A DNA stretch of 64,000 nucleotides from Piliocolobus tephrosceles (Eukaryota; Chordata; Mammalia; Primates; Cercopithecidae): NCBI RefSeq assembly GCF_002776525.5, contig NC_045441.1, positions 129,692,548-129,756,547 of the forward strand, in the 5' to 3' direction. Both the position numbers and the translations under genes were made by a program. A model generated the notes under the pieces. The model made no database searches. It worked only from the letters and a program-made list of their open reading frames with translations, and had not been told where the DNA came from. Below, one piece after another: positions 45,061-56,175 of this stretch. Position 1 is the stretch's first letter. Each line of letters opens with the position of its first letter.

Positions 45061-46424
45061 GATATACATATGTAATTTTTTTACAACATTGACATTTTTT
45101 CATACTTTAATACACCAACTGTATTTTTCTTTAGTGTATTTTTTATATACTTTGCTTATCTTTTAGGATTCTAATGTTTTTACTATTTTCAATGAGCTCT
45201 ACATAGAACAGATATTAACTATTTGTCAGGTTTGCCATTAAGTGTGCTTTTCCCATGTGGTTGATTTGTAGTTTTATTTTAGTTATAATAACTTTTTATA
45301 TGAAAATGTGTTAATCTTTTCTTTTGTAATTCATTTAATCTCTTCTTTTTTTGCCTAAAAAACTATCTCCTCTTAGAGGTTTAATAAATATTCAATTCCA
45401 TTTTCTTCTGGATTTTCTTGGTTTGTTTCGAACACATTTTATTTATTATTCCATCAGTAATTTATTTTGTGATATGTTCATCTAAATAATTTTTTCCCCA
45501 AAATAACTTATTCCTATTCTGTTTAATGAATGAGCTTTTCTTTATCAACTTATGAGGCCACATTTATCCTGTCTTAAACTCGCATAGAACAGGCATATTT
45601 TGCTACATTGATTTCTCCATTCACTATTTGTTTAGTTCCAAATAGTAAGTAGCAATAACTTCAGAATCTTTTCTTTTTAAAGATTTCCAAAAATAAAGAC
45701 TCCTAGTTTCCTAAGTGGCCAGCTCCAATGTTTTATCACAGGTCTCCAAGGAGCAATAAATTATGTAGTACCATAAACTTTCAGCAGAGGAAGAGCTGAC
45801 TGGATTAGGCACCATGAGCATCTCAATCCTACCAGCACAAAAAGAAGGAAGGGGGCAAGCCTTCTTTGAGGCTACAAATTCCATCTACAGTAAAATCCAA
45901 GGAAATGATCCTATCATTGCACTAGAATCTCCTATCAAATTGTTGGGAAAACGCAGGTATCTGCTTTTGTTAGAGATGTAGACTGTGATGGTGTTCATTC
46001 AAAGATCTGACCTGTGAAATGGTCAGACGAGAAAGAAACCAGAGAAGGAATGGAAACACAGCACACAGCTTTCTGAAGAATGTGTGGGCTGCATCTCTGA
46101 GTGGTCACCCTGCTGGAGAACGGGGATCCTGATATGTCCCACAGCACCCCAAATAAGCCACCAAATGTTCAGGGAGCTTTCGTGATGGGGTGGGATTTCA
46201 GTAGATACTTATTTGATAGAATGGGAAGACTTACCTGTGGTGGAGAGTATTAGCAATGACACAGCACAATCTGAGAATAGTGGGAGGGAGAGTAAATTAG
46301 ATCAAAAGAGTCTTCAAGGTTTAGAGTAAGTGCAGTGAAACAGATGGAAGAGATGATACAGCAATGAAGATATCTAATTATCTACTGAAGGCCTTTGAAA
46401 GTGAAGATATGAATCTTGGACTTA
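45061..46424. other. AT-rich unique intronic sequence
   Basis: About 1.35 kb without Alu, the longest such AT-rich stretch in the window. It may contain old L1 or MER remnants (about 45110-45350), but I cannot assign any with confidence. No exon. Confidence 0.45.
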
Positions 46425-46905
46425 GGGATCAGAAAACTTTTTCTTTTTTTTTTCTTTGAGACAGAGTCTCACTCTGTTGCCCAGGCTGGAGTGCAGTGGT
46501 GCAATCTCGGCTAACTGCAACCTCCACATCCCAGTTTCAAGTGATTCTCCTGCCTCAGTCTCCCACGTAGCTGGATTACAAGTGAGTGCCATCACGCCTG
46601 GCTAATTTTTGTATTTTTAGTAGAGACGGGATTTTGCCATGTTGGCCAGGCTGGTCTTGAACTCCTGACCTCAGGTGATCCGCCCACTGTGGCCTCTCAA
46701 AGTGCTGGGATTATAGGCGTGAGCCACCAGGCCTGGCCAGCACACCTTTTCTTAAAAGCCAGATTGTACTTAAGGCTTTGTGGGCCATATCCTCTCTGTT
46801 GCAACTACTAAACTGTGCCCTTGTAGTATAAAAGCAGCTGTAGATAATATGTAAATGAATGAGCCTGGCTGTGTTCCCATAGAACTTTATTCATAATGTC
46901 AGGGT
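46425..46905 (+). mobile_element. MER5A-like hAT-Charlie element split by an antisense Alu
   Basis: 'ggatcagaaaactttttctt' lies before the Alu. After it come 'ggctttgtgggccatatcct', 'gttgcaactactaaactgtg' and 'cccatagaactttattcata', in the order of the non-autonomous MER5A DNA transposon. Confidence 0.8.
46443..46739 (-). mobile_element. Alu, antisense
   Basis: Full-length reverse Alu inside the MER5A-like element. Confidence 0.92.
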
Positions 46906-47639
46906 ACCAGCAGTTGTTTGTTACACCCAGAATTATAGTATAAAAGGAAAGTCACTCTAGGATCCCAAGAATGATGTGTCAGACTGTGGTCCAGAGAAGA
47001 TTCTAGCTTTTGATCAGAGGACCTTACACCAACATGTATGGCACCCAATCCCATTGTGTCTCTCTGGAGTAACCTCAGGGGCTTAGCTCTGCTGAGAGGC
47101 TCGCAGACACCCCTGATTGTATAGATCTCTGACTCACGATGGGCACAGCAAAAGATCTGTAGTGTCCAAAAGCGAAAAGAGACAAGAACCCTCATGGTCT
47201 GAGGTCTGATGTCCCTGCTGAAGCCTCTTCAGTTATTTCAGGAGAGTGGCTGGGGACATCCTGGTCAGGTTGGGGGGTACAGTGGCAAGGAAGCTGTGTG
47301 CCCCATCAGAGGGGCCTGAGCTGGACTCGAGGCCAGGTTCATTAACCCTTCTTGTCTGTGAATGGTGGCTGGTGGCTCAATTCCTTCCAGTCCTCTACTG
47401 CCCCTGTCTTTACTGCCTCAGGAGACTCTGCCTGTGGGAGACTACAGGGGTCCTTGATATAAACTATCCCCATGCCCCTCACCCATCTCAACATCATTCC
47501 TACTCTTAGGAGACCTCCTGTGCTGTCTGTCATTCACACAAACATACATATTTGCTCATATGTGCCTGTAGGTATACACATTCTTATATGAAAGAAGAGA
47601 CACTTCCCTAAATATATATACAGAGAAAGGCATATAAGG
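46906..47639. other. Unique intronic sequence
   Basis: No repeat or exon recognised. Open frames at 46899-47195 (-) and 47246-47509 (+) show no motif and no match to the DENND2A frame. Confidence 0.5.
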
Positions 47640-47930
47640 GCCGGGTGCAGTGGCTCACACCTATAATCCCAGCACTTTGGGAGGCTGAGGCAGGCGGATC
47701 ACTTGAGGTTAGGAGTTTGAGACCAGCCTGACCAACATGGCGAAACCCCATCTCTACTAAAAATACAAAAATTAGCCGGGTGTGGTGGTGGGCACCTGGG
47801 TTACTCAGGAGGCTGAGACAGGAGAATCGCTTGAACCTAGGAGGCAGAGGTTGCAGTGAGCTGAGATCATGCCACTGCACTCTAGCCTGGGCAACAGAGT
47901 GAGACTTCGTCTCATAAAACAAAATAAAAA
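47640..47930 (+). mobile_element. Alu, sense, with target duplication
   Basis: Forward Alu flanked by AAAGGCATA(T/C)AAGGG. Confidence 0.93.
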
Positions 47931-48031
47931 TATAAAGGCATACAAGGGCATTCTAACAATGGGGACTAATAACATTCTATTAAAATAATGGAATACCGTG
48001 CGGGCAATAAAAACTGTTTCTAAAAATAAAT

Positions 48032-48340
48032 TAGGCTAGGTGTGGTGGCTCATGGCCTGGCCTCATGGCTCATGCCTGTAATTCCAGCACTTTGGGAGGC
48101 CACGGTGAGCAGATCAAAGGTCAAGAGGTCAAGACCATATGGCCAACATGGTGAAACCCCAACTCTACCAAAAATACAAAAATTAGCTGGGCTTGGTGGC
48201 GCGTGCCTGTAGTCCCAGCTACTCAAGAGGCTGAGGCAGGAGAATCGCTTGAACCCGGGAGGTGGAGGTTGCAGTGAGCCACGATCGTGCCACTGCACTC
48301 CAGACTGGCAACAGAGAGAGACTGTCTCAAAACAATAAAA
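48032..48340 (+). mobile_element. Alu, sense (arm of an inverted pair)
   Basis: Forward Alu with a small duplication near its start ('catggcctggcctcatggct'). Confidence 0.9.
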
Positions 48341-48431
48341 GTAAAAATAAAAAAGAAATTGATGACATGGGAAAATACTCATGATCAATATAAAAAAGCA
48401 TCAAAACTACATATACAATATAATCACAAAT

Positions 48432-48695
48432 CTTTTTTTTTTTTTTTTTGAGACAGGGTCTTGCTCTGTCACCCAGGCTGGAGTACAATGGTGCGATCTT
48501 GGCTCACTGCAACCTCCACCTCCCACATTCAAGCAATTCTCCTGTCTCAGCCTCCCAAGTAGCTGGGATTACAGGTGCATACCATTGCGCCCGATTAATT
48601 TTTACATTTTCAGTAGAGACGAGCTTTCACCATGTTTGCCAGGCTGGTTACAAACTCCTGACCTCAGTTGATTCGCCCGCCTCGGCCTCCCAAGA
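48432..48695 (-). mobile_element. Alu, antisense (arm of an inverted pair)
   Basis: Reverse Alu lacking its 5' end, about 90 nt from the forward copy. Confidence 0.9.
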
Positions 48696-48918
48696 TCACA
48701 GATCTTTTTAAAAAATGTATAGTTTTTTAAAAATGTATATCTTTTTTAAAAATGTATGCACACAAACACATGGACGCATACCACACACAGTGTGTGTGAG
48801 AGAATCAGAGAGGAAATAAACCGAAGTGTCAGCAGTGGGTGTTGGGATTACATGCGCGTTTTAAAAAGATCTTCAAAATACACACACATAAATACACATA
48901 CACAAGATGCCAATCTGG

Positions 48919-49189
48919 GCCAGGCGAGGTGGCTCATGCCTGTAATCCAGGCATTTGGGAGGCAAAGGTGGGTGGATCACCTGAGGTCAGGAGTTCGAGA
49001 CCAGCCTGGACAAAATGATGAAACCTCGTCTCTACTAAAAATACAAAAAAAAATTAGCTGGGCGTGGTGGCGGACGCCCGTAGTCCCAGCTACTTGGGAA
49101 ACTGAGACAGAGGTTGCAGTGAGCTGAGATCATGCCACTGCCCTCCAGCCTGGGCAACAAGAGGGAAACTCCATCTCAAAAAAAAAAAA
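48919..49189 (+). mobile_element. Alu, sense, with an internal deletion
   Basis: Forward Alu missing about 25 nt of the right arm ('gggaaactgagacagaggtt'). Confidence 0.9.
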
Positions 49190-49384
49190 TGTAAATCTAT
49201 TACAGAAATACTAGAAAATAGAGGCATAAAGAAAAGTAGAATTCCCCAATTGTGGACAAGTTTTATTTTCTTCATTAAACTTTTCAGTAATTACAATACT
49301 TATTCTGTATCATGTAACCAGAAACACTTTTATAATTACAATGTTCTCAGGAAAAAAAAAAGAAAAGCATGTATGTATGTATTT

Positions 49385-50158
49385 ACTTAATTTTGGAGAC
49401 AGGCTCTCACTCTGGAGAGCTGAGGCACAAAAATAGCTCACTGCAGCGTTGGACTCCTGGGTTCAAGTGAATCTCCCATGTCAGCCTCCTGAGTAGTTAG
49501 GACTACAGGCATGCACCACCATGCCTGTCTAATTTTTAAATTTTTTTTTTTTTTTTTTTTTTTGAGACGAAGTCTCGCTCTATGGCCCAGGCTGGAGTGC
49601 AGTGGCTGGATCTCAGCTCACTGCAAGCTCCGCCTCCCGGGTTTAAGCCATTCTCCTGCCTCAGCCTCCCGAGTAGCTGGGACTACAGGTGCCTGCCACC
49701 TCGCCCGGCTAGTTTTTTGTATTTTTTAGTNNNNNNNNNNNNNNNNNNNNNNNNNNNNNNNNNNNNNNNNNNNNNNNNNNNNNNNNNNNNNNNNNNNNNN
49801 NNNNNNNNNNNNNNNNNNNNNNNNNNNNNNCCTGCCTCAGCCTCCCAAGTAGCTGGGACTACAGGTGCCTGCCACCTTGCCCGGCTAGTTTTTTGTATTT
49901 TTTAGTAGAGACGGGGTTTCACCGTGTTAACCAGGATGGTCTCGATCTCCTGACCTCGTGATCCGCCCGTCTTGGCCTCCCAAAGTGCTGGGATTACAGG
50001 CTTGAGCCACCGTGCCCGGCCTAATTTTTAAATTTTTTGTAGAGATGGGGTCTTACTATGTTGACAAGGCTGGTCTTGAATGCCCGGCCTCAAGCAATCC
50101 CCCCACCTTGGTTTCCCAAAGTGCTAAGATTACAGGCATGGACCACTGCACCCAGCCT
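49385..50158 (-). mobile_element. Old antisense Alu split by a young AluY that contains the assembly gap
   Basis: The outer reverse Alu covers about 49385-49530 and 50040-50158. The inner AluY (about 49545-50022) is bounded by TAATTTTTAAATTTTTT and holds 100 Ns. Confidence 0.88.
49731..49830. other. Assembly gap (100 Ns)
   Basis: Exactly 100 Ns, a conventional placeholder for a gap of unknown size. The same AluY segment is present on both sides. Confidence 0.99.
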
Positions 50159-50189
50159 GTTATTTCACTATTATTATTTTTTATTTAGT

Positions 50190-50784
50190 TTTGAGATGGA
50201 GTCTCATTCTGTCGCCCAGGCTGGAGTGCAGTGGCATGATCTCAGCTCACTGAAACCTCCGCCTCCCAGGTTCAAGCGATTCTCCTGCCTCAGCCTCCCA
50301 AGTAGTTGTGAATACAGGCGCGTGCCACTACACCTGGCTAATTTTTGCATTTTTGGTAGAGATGGGGTTTCACCATGTTGGCCAGGTTGATCTCAAACTC
50401 CTGACCTCAGGTGAGCTGCCCACCTTGGCCTCCCAAAGTGCTGGGATTACAGGCGTGAGCCACTGTGCCCGGCCACCCAGCTTGTTATTTATTTATTTAT
50501 TTTTGAGGCAGAGTCTTGCTCTGTCGCCCGGACTGGAGTGCAGTGGCCGGATCTCAGCTCACTGCAAGCTCCGCCTCCCGGGTTTACGCCATTCTCTTGC
50601 CTCAGCCTGCCGAGTAGCTGAGACTACAGGCGCTCGCCACCTCGCCCAGCTAGTTTTTGTATTTTTAGTAGAGACGGGGTCTCACCGTGTTAGCCAGGAT
50701 GGTCTCGATCTCCTGACCTCGTGATCCGCCCGTCTCGGCCTCCCAAAGTGCTGGGATTACAGGCTTGAGCCACCGCGCCCGGCC
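50190..50784 (-). mobile_element. Two antisense Alus, the second a young Old World monkey-type AluY
   Basis: A reverse Alu at 50190-50474 is followed by a near-consensus AluY at 50505-50784 ('gtggccggatctcagctcac'). CCAGCTTGTTATTT (about 50478 and 50784) flanks the AluY. Confidence 0.93.
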
Positions 50785-50825
50785 CAGCTTGTTATTTTTA
50801 AAAAGAACATATATTGAAAAGTATA

Positions 50826-51118
50826 GGCCAGGTGCGGTGGCTCATGCCTGTAATTCCAGCACTTTGGGAGGCTGAGGTGGGCGGATCACTTGAAGTCAGG
50901 CGTTCGAAAGCAGCCTGGCCAACGTGGTGAAACCCTGTCTTTACTAAAAATACAAAAAATCAGCCGGCATGGTGACCTGTGCCTGTAATCCCAGCTACTC
51001 AGAGGGTGGGGCACGAGAATCACTTGAACTCGGCAGGTGAAGGTTGCAGTGAGCCGAGATCAAGCCACTGCACTCCAGCCTGGGCGACAGAGCAAGATTT
51101 TGTCTGAAAAGAAAAGAA
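50826..51118 (+). mobile_element. Alu, sense
   Basis: Forward Alu ending 'tgtctgaaaagaaaagaaat'. Confidence 0.92.
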
Positions 51119-51810
51119 ATGGTGGGTGATATGTAGCAAGAAAACAGTCCCTTTCAGGAGCTTGCAGTTTGTGTTTAGCAGCAGCAGCATCTGCCCCCAG
51201 CTGCACGCTTGGTCCTTTCTGAGGAGTGCCTATCCAACAGGCCCTTCCCTCTCAAATGGAAATGTTAGTGACTCAAATAACTAGCCATGGCCTAATAAAA
51301 TGAACATCCCAAAGATGGCTGAGGATCTCTCCGCGGCTCGCAGGGGAGGTTGCATGGAGGGACTGCTCCTGCAAGCTCTGAGGTCCCAGATGCAGCCCAG
51401 ATGCGGCAGATGCTCCACGAATATTTGATGAGCTAATGGAGGAAGTGGTGAAGTCTCCAGCTGTCCCCTAGAGCAGGGCACACAGCAGACACCCAGATGT
51501 GGATGAGCAGAATAATGAGCATGGACACGGTGTCCCGCTGAGGGCTTGCAAGGATCTGTGGCAATCAGACACATGCTCTGGGCAACAGGATTCTCTTTCT
51601 TCAGGACAGCTACCGATACAGATACAGACACAGCTGGACGTTAAGTTCTTGTTGACATTCTCACTTACTGGGCTTAGCTGCTTTGGCGGCAGAGGCTCTA
51701 GGTTTTCTCCAGCCCAGCAGGGACAGGAAGAAAAGGGTTGGTAAGCCTTTATTTCCTGGTATCAGGCAGGAGTGCTCTGCCTTGAATGCAAAGCTGCCTT
51801 GGGTAGATGT
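51119..51810. other. Unique intronic sequence
   Basis: No exon or repeat recognised. Frames at 51281-51865 are motif-free. Confidence 0.5.
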
Positions 51811-52103
51811 TTTTTTTTTTTTTTTTTTGAGACGGAGTTTTACTCTTTTACCCAGGCTGGAGTGAAGTGGCGTGATCTTGGCTCACTGCAACCTCTGCCC
51901 CCTAGGTTCAAGCGATTCTCCTGCCTCTGCCTCCCGAGTAGCTGGGATTACAGGCACCCGCCACCACACCTCACAAATTTTTAGCAGAGATGGGGTTTCA
52001 CCATATTGGCCAGGCTGGTCTCGAACTCCTGACCTCAGGTGATCCACCAGCCTTGGCCTCCCAAAGTGCTAGGATTACAGGCGTGAGCCACTGTGCTTGG
52101 CCT
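51811..52103 (-). mobile_element. Alu, antisense, with target duplication
   Basis: Reverse Alu with short flanks 'gggtagatg' / 'gggcagatg'. Confidence 0.92.
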
Positions 52104-52866
52104 GGGCAGATGTTTTTCATTGTTCCTCAGGGGTGAGGCAGTTCACTCCCCGCATGAAGTGGGGAGCCAGGTAGGACCCAAAGGGGACAGACCAGGTGTG
52201 ACAGCTTGCTTTCTTATTCTAAGTCAGGCTTCTCTGCCATGGGAAATGAAGGATTTCCTAAACGTTGAAGACATCCCTATTGCAATGAAAACACCAACAC
52301 ATTTCCAAGGCAAGCAGAAAGTATTTGCTAATTGTCAGTTGCCATGGATTATTCTTGATGACACCCTTTTCCATATGAGAAGAGAAATGGCAGTTAACAG
52401 GCAATACTTGGTACAGGCAAGTATTGTAGCAATTTATCTGGGTCTGTAAGATCCATCCTTCGGGACAGGTTGTTCCCTCACCTCTTCCAGAAGCCTGGTG
52501 GCAGGCAGCATCCTTTTATGGCCATCAAGCACAGAAGACAGGCTTCAGGTGGAGAGAGCCCCACCTGCCAGCGATGCTGACCCTGTGGGGCAGGGACAGG
52601 AAGGCCACTGCTTTTCCTAGGCTGGAAACAGAGCCTTGCAATGAGATTTAAGTTGACCTTTGCAGCCGGTACTTGGCCTTCCTTAATTTCTTCTATTAAA
52701 TATTGTAGAACTAACTGTTAGGCCTTACGGGAAAACCAAAGAAATAGAATATATACATTTTTATTTATTTATTCATTTATTTATTTTAACTTAGGTTAAA
52801 ATATATACCTTTTGACCTTGAGGAATTTATAATCTAGTTGGGGAGATGTTTTTAGGATATATTAAG
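52104..52866. other. Unique intronic sequence with a (TTTA)n run
   Basis: No exon recognised. A TTTA/TTCA microsatellite lies at about 52758-52786. Confidence 0.5.
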
Positions 52867-53165
52867 GCTGGGCACGGTGGCTCACACCTGTAATCCCAGT
52901 ACTTTGGGAGGCTGAGGTGGGCGGATCACGAGGTCAGGAGATGGAGACCATCCTGGCTAACACGGTGAAACCCCGTCTCTACTAAAAAAAAAATACAAAA
53001 AGCTAGCTGGGCGTGGTGGCAGGCACCTGTAGTCCCAGTTACTTGGGAGGCTGAGGCAGGAGAATGGCATGAACCCGGGAGGCAGAACTTGCAGTGAGCC
53101 GAGATCACGCCACTGCACTCCAGCCTGGGCGACAGTGTGAGACTCCGTCTCAAACAAACAAACAA
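52867..53165 (+). mobile_element. AluY, sense
   Basis: Forward AluY with a (CAAA)/(CAA) tail at about 53152-53185. A TATATTAA-type flank precedes it. Confidence 0.92.
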
Positions 53166-53344
53166 CAACAAAACAGCAACAACAAAACATGAAATGATTT
53201 AACTGAGTGTTACAGATAATCAGAGAGGAAGAAGTCCCAGAGATTGGGATGGCTGGTGAAGCTTCTTAAAGGACGCATGATTGAACTGGGCCTCAGAGGA
53301 TGGGGAGAGGTCCCAGTGAGAGCCAAAGGCAGAGGTAAAAATGA

Positions 53345-53985
53345 CCTAGCACAGGAGTTGGCAAATTTTGGCCTGTGGGCCACATCTGGCCCACCACCTG
53401 TTTTTGTACAAGCCATGACTTAAGAATTAACTTTTACATTTTTAAATGGTTGGAAAAATAAATAATATTTCATGACAAGTAACAATTATATAAAACTCAA
53501 ATTTCAGCATCCAGGTCAGGTGCGGTGGCTCACGCCTGTAATCCTAGCTCTCTGGGAGGCTGTGTCAGGCGGATAATTTGAGGTCAGGAGTTTGAGACCA
53601 GCCTGGCGAACATGGAAACCCCGTCTCTACTAAAAGTACAAAAATTAGCCAGGCGTGGTGGCGCATGCCTGTAGTCCCAGCTACTTGGAAGGCTGAGGCA
53701 GGAGAATCGCTTGAACCCGGGAGATGGAGGTTGCATTGAGCTGAGACTGCGCCACTGCACTCCAGTCTGGGTGACAGAGCAAGATTCTGTCTCAAAAAAC
53801 AAAAACAAAAAACAACAATAACAAAGGCTGATTGAGACACAGCCACATTCATTTATTTACACATTGTCTATGACTGCCTCACACTGCAGTGGCCACTCTC
53901 AGTAGTTACAACAGAGACCATATGGCCCATACAGCCCAAAACATTTACTCTCTGGCCCTTTAGAGAGAGTGCACATGTCCCAGGC
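53345..53985 (-). mobile_element. hAT-Charlie (MER5-group) element, antisense, split by a sense Alu
   Basis: 'ggagttggcaaattttggcc', 'gtgggccacatctggcccac', then after the Alu 'gacacagccacattcattta', 'gagaccatatggcccataca' and 'actctctggccctttagaga' give the reverse of the MER5-type consensus. An extra AT-rich middle resembles longer family members. Confidence 0.8.
53515..53813 (+). mobile_element. Alu, sense
   Basis: Forward Alu inside the hAT element, with a (CAAAAA) tail. Confidence 0.92.
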
Positions 53986-54470
53986 CTACATCAGAGGGGT
54001 AGTTGGTAGGCTCTGGCTGGAGGGGGCATTTGTATGTAGGAACTATGGGAGATCAGGGGTAATGGGTGCCAAGATATCTGTTACAAATGCTAGTCCTGCA
54101 GGCAGTAGGTTGAAATAACCATCTACATGAATATGGTTATGTTCTCTATATGCATATGGTATGTGACTCCAAAAGGTTCAAAAGGATATTCTGTGAAAAG
54201 AAGGTCAGCCTTCCCCCCGCCCTCTGGGTATTCAGACAGGGCAACCCCTCTGAGGACCTCAGTTACTCATGCTTGGGTATCCGCACAGAGATTTTTTTTT
54301 TCACCTCCAATATTGGGGATGGAGATATTCTTATACATACATGTGTGAGTTTACATATACGTATATTCTTTCATATTTATATATATGCATATTCTTTCAC
54401 TAAAAAAACCCACATACAGACATGTGCGAGTTTACATATATGTATATTTTTTTCATTAAGAAACCCACAG

Positions 54471-54777
54471 GCTGGACGTGGTGGCTCACGCCTATAATCC
54501 CAGCACTTTGGGAGGCCAAGGCTGGTCGATCACTCAAGCCCAGGAGTTCAAGATCAGCATGGCCAACATGACGAAACCCCGTCTCTACAAAAAATACAAA
54601 AATCAGCTGGGCTGGTGGCGTGTGCCTGTAATCCCGGGTATCTAGAAGGCTGAGTTGGGAGGACTGAGTCTGGGAGTTCACCTGCAGTGAGCCATGATTG
54701 CACCACTGCACTACAGCCTGGGTGACAGAGCGACAACACCCTGACTCAATTAAATCAACAACAACAACAACAACCCA
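54471..54777 (+). mobile_element. AluJ, sense, with (CAA)n tail
   Basis: Diverged forward Alu. 'gaaacccaca' flanks it on the left; an (ACA)n tail lies at 54757-54772. Upstream, 54335-54450 holds a 70-nt direct repeat containing 'gtgagtttacatatacgtat' / 'gcgagtttacatatatgtat'. Confidence 0.88.
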
Positions 54778-55132
54778 CAAATACTTTAAAACTACTGTTC
54801 TACATCATGCCTTTCCATCTTGTATCTTAGAGTGTGCTCTGTGTTAAGACATTCTTAGCAGCTGTATGGGACAGATGTACATCTTTTGTTTACCCTGTTT
54901 GAGGAGGTTTCTGAGCCAGAAGCTCAATGGTATTTTAGGAAGCTTTTTTGAGCAGGGGGGCTCCAAGAGAACTAGAGGCAGAAAGACCAGCCAGCCAGCG
55001 ATGTACAAATCCAGGAGCCTGGCAGGGCAAGTGGGGGTGGCCTGGAATTCCAGCACTGGCCGGAACTCCAGAGTGCTCAAGGCCACCGTGCTGCGGCCCC
55101 CTCTCTTGCCACCTCTCCCTGGGGACTCATAC
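54778..55132. other. Intron next to the exon B donor, unique
   Basis: Unique intronic sequence. The plus-strand frames at 54866-55232 run antisense across exon B and are not genes. Confidence 0.55.
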
Positions 55133-55254
55133 CTTGGTGAGCGTGTCAGGGATGGAAGAGGTGGGAGAAGCAGGAAAATTCAAGACACACTTCTTTCCCA
55201 GGCAGCGACCGTGTAGCTCGATGTCCTCATAAGGGTTCTCCTTCATTGGTGGAT
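55133..55254 (-). CDS. DENND2A: DENND2A exon B (N-terminal linker, second YEDI motif)
   Basis: This 122-nt exon follows acceptor 'ttgaacacag' and ends at donor 'ACCAAG|gtatga'. The first two bases complete the split Asp codon, then 40 codons follow, from PPMKENPYEDIELHGRCLGK to PASPTSSIPDTLTK. The motif ENPYEDIEL repeats the ENVYEDIL at the end of exon A, so the two lie about 16 residues apart in the protein, across the junction. A short basic stretch (GKK) and a Pro/Ser-rich end follow. No enzyme domain is visible; this is linker in front of the DENN module. The exon ends in phase 0. Confidence 0.88.
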
Positions 55255-55479
55255 CTGTGTTCAAAGGCAATGTGTCAGGAACCTGGGAACACTGAGGACA
55301 TTTCCCTTTTCGAAACACTGAGGTCAGCATCTTGGCCTCTCCTGTGTCCGTCCTTGTAGGGATATCTCCTGTTTTGCCATCCATGTGCCCCTCCTCTGGG
55401 TAGCAGCCCCTGATTTCACTGGGTTACCTCTCCATCTCTCCATCTGTGGCCATGGGAGATTAACTCCATTCTCAGTTTC

Positions 55480-56175
55480 AGTGCTTTAGCTAATCTAGGT
55501 ATCCCAAATCCCTGCCTCAGCGATCAGTTCAGGGAAGGGCTCATATTCTAAGCCTAAGGGGATATCACTGCATGGCATTCCTTGGCTCCAAAGGTGAACA
55601 AGGGACCTTGGCTGGTCTAATGAGGGTGAACCTTAGGATTTCTGGTGGGACTTGCAAGATACAAGCTCTTCTCTCTACCAGGAAGATATGAATTCCAGGA
55701 AGCTGGTGGCAGCCATTGTGGGGATCCTGGGAAGCCTGCTGAGAATAAAGGTAACCTGAGAGGTAAGAAATGGAGGAAGGAGGCTGAGTGTGGTGGCTTA
55801 CACCTGTAATCCCAGAACTTTGGGAGGCTGAAGCGGGTCGATCACTTAAGCCTAGGAGTTTGAGACTAGCCTGGGCAACAAGGGAAAACCCCGTCACTAC
55901 TAAACACACACACACACACACGCGCACACACACACACAAATTAGCCGAGCGTGGTGGGGGGTCCCTGTAATCCCAGCTACTTGGGAGGCTGAGGCAGGAG
56001 AATCGCATGTACCCGGGAGGTGGAGGCTGCAGTGAGTCGAGATTGTGCCATTGCACTGCTGGGCAACAGAGTGAGACTCCTGTCTCAAAAAAAGAAAGAA
56101 AGAAAATAAATGAAGGAAGGAAAAGCTAGCTTAGTTGAGTTTTCTGTTCCTTATAACTGAAGGATCCTCTTAGGC
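55480..56175. other. Unclassified ancient-repeat-like sequence with a sense Alu
   Basis: 'ctgcctcagcgatcagttca' and the text that resumes after the Alu look like an old interspersed repeat I cannot name. The forward Alu is at 55782-56104. Confidence 0.4.
55782..56104 (+). mobile_element. Alu, sense, with an internal (CA)n run
   Basis: Forward Alu whose mid A-rich linker has become a (CA)n repeat with CG interruptions (about 55902-55938), a microsatellite born inside an Alu. Confidence 0.92.

Larger units (their letters stand above)
47935..48900 (+). mobile_element. L1 3' remnant interrupted by an inverted Alu pair
   Basis: 'attaaaataatggaataccg' and, after the Alus, 'gggtgttgggattacatgcg' fit old L1 3' sequence. 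Three 'tttttaaaaatgtat' repeats lie at about 48705-48755. Confidence 0.6.

Noticed and set aside
46899..47509. Two medium open frames in unique DNA
   Set aside because: They have no motif, no splice context and do not fit the DENND2A frame.
49582..49905. 107-residue frame spanning the Ns
   Set aside because: It is Alu sequence read through an assembly gap.
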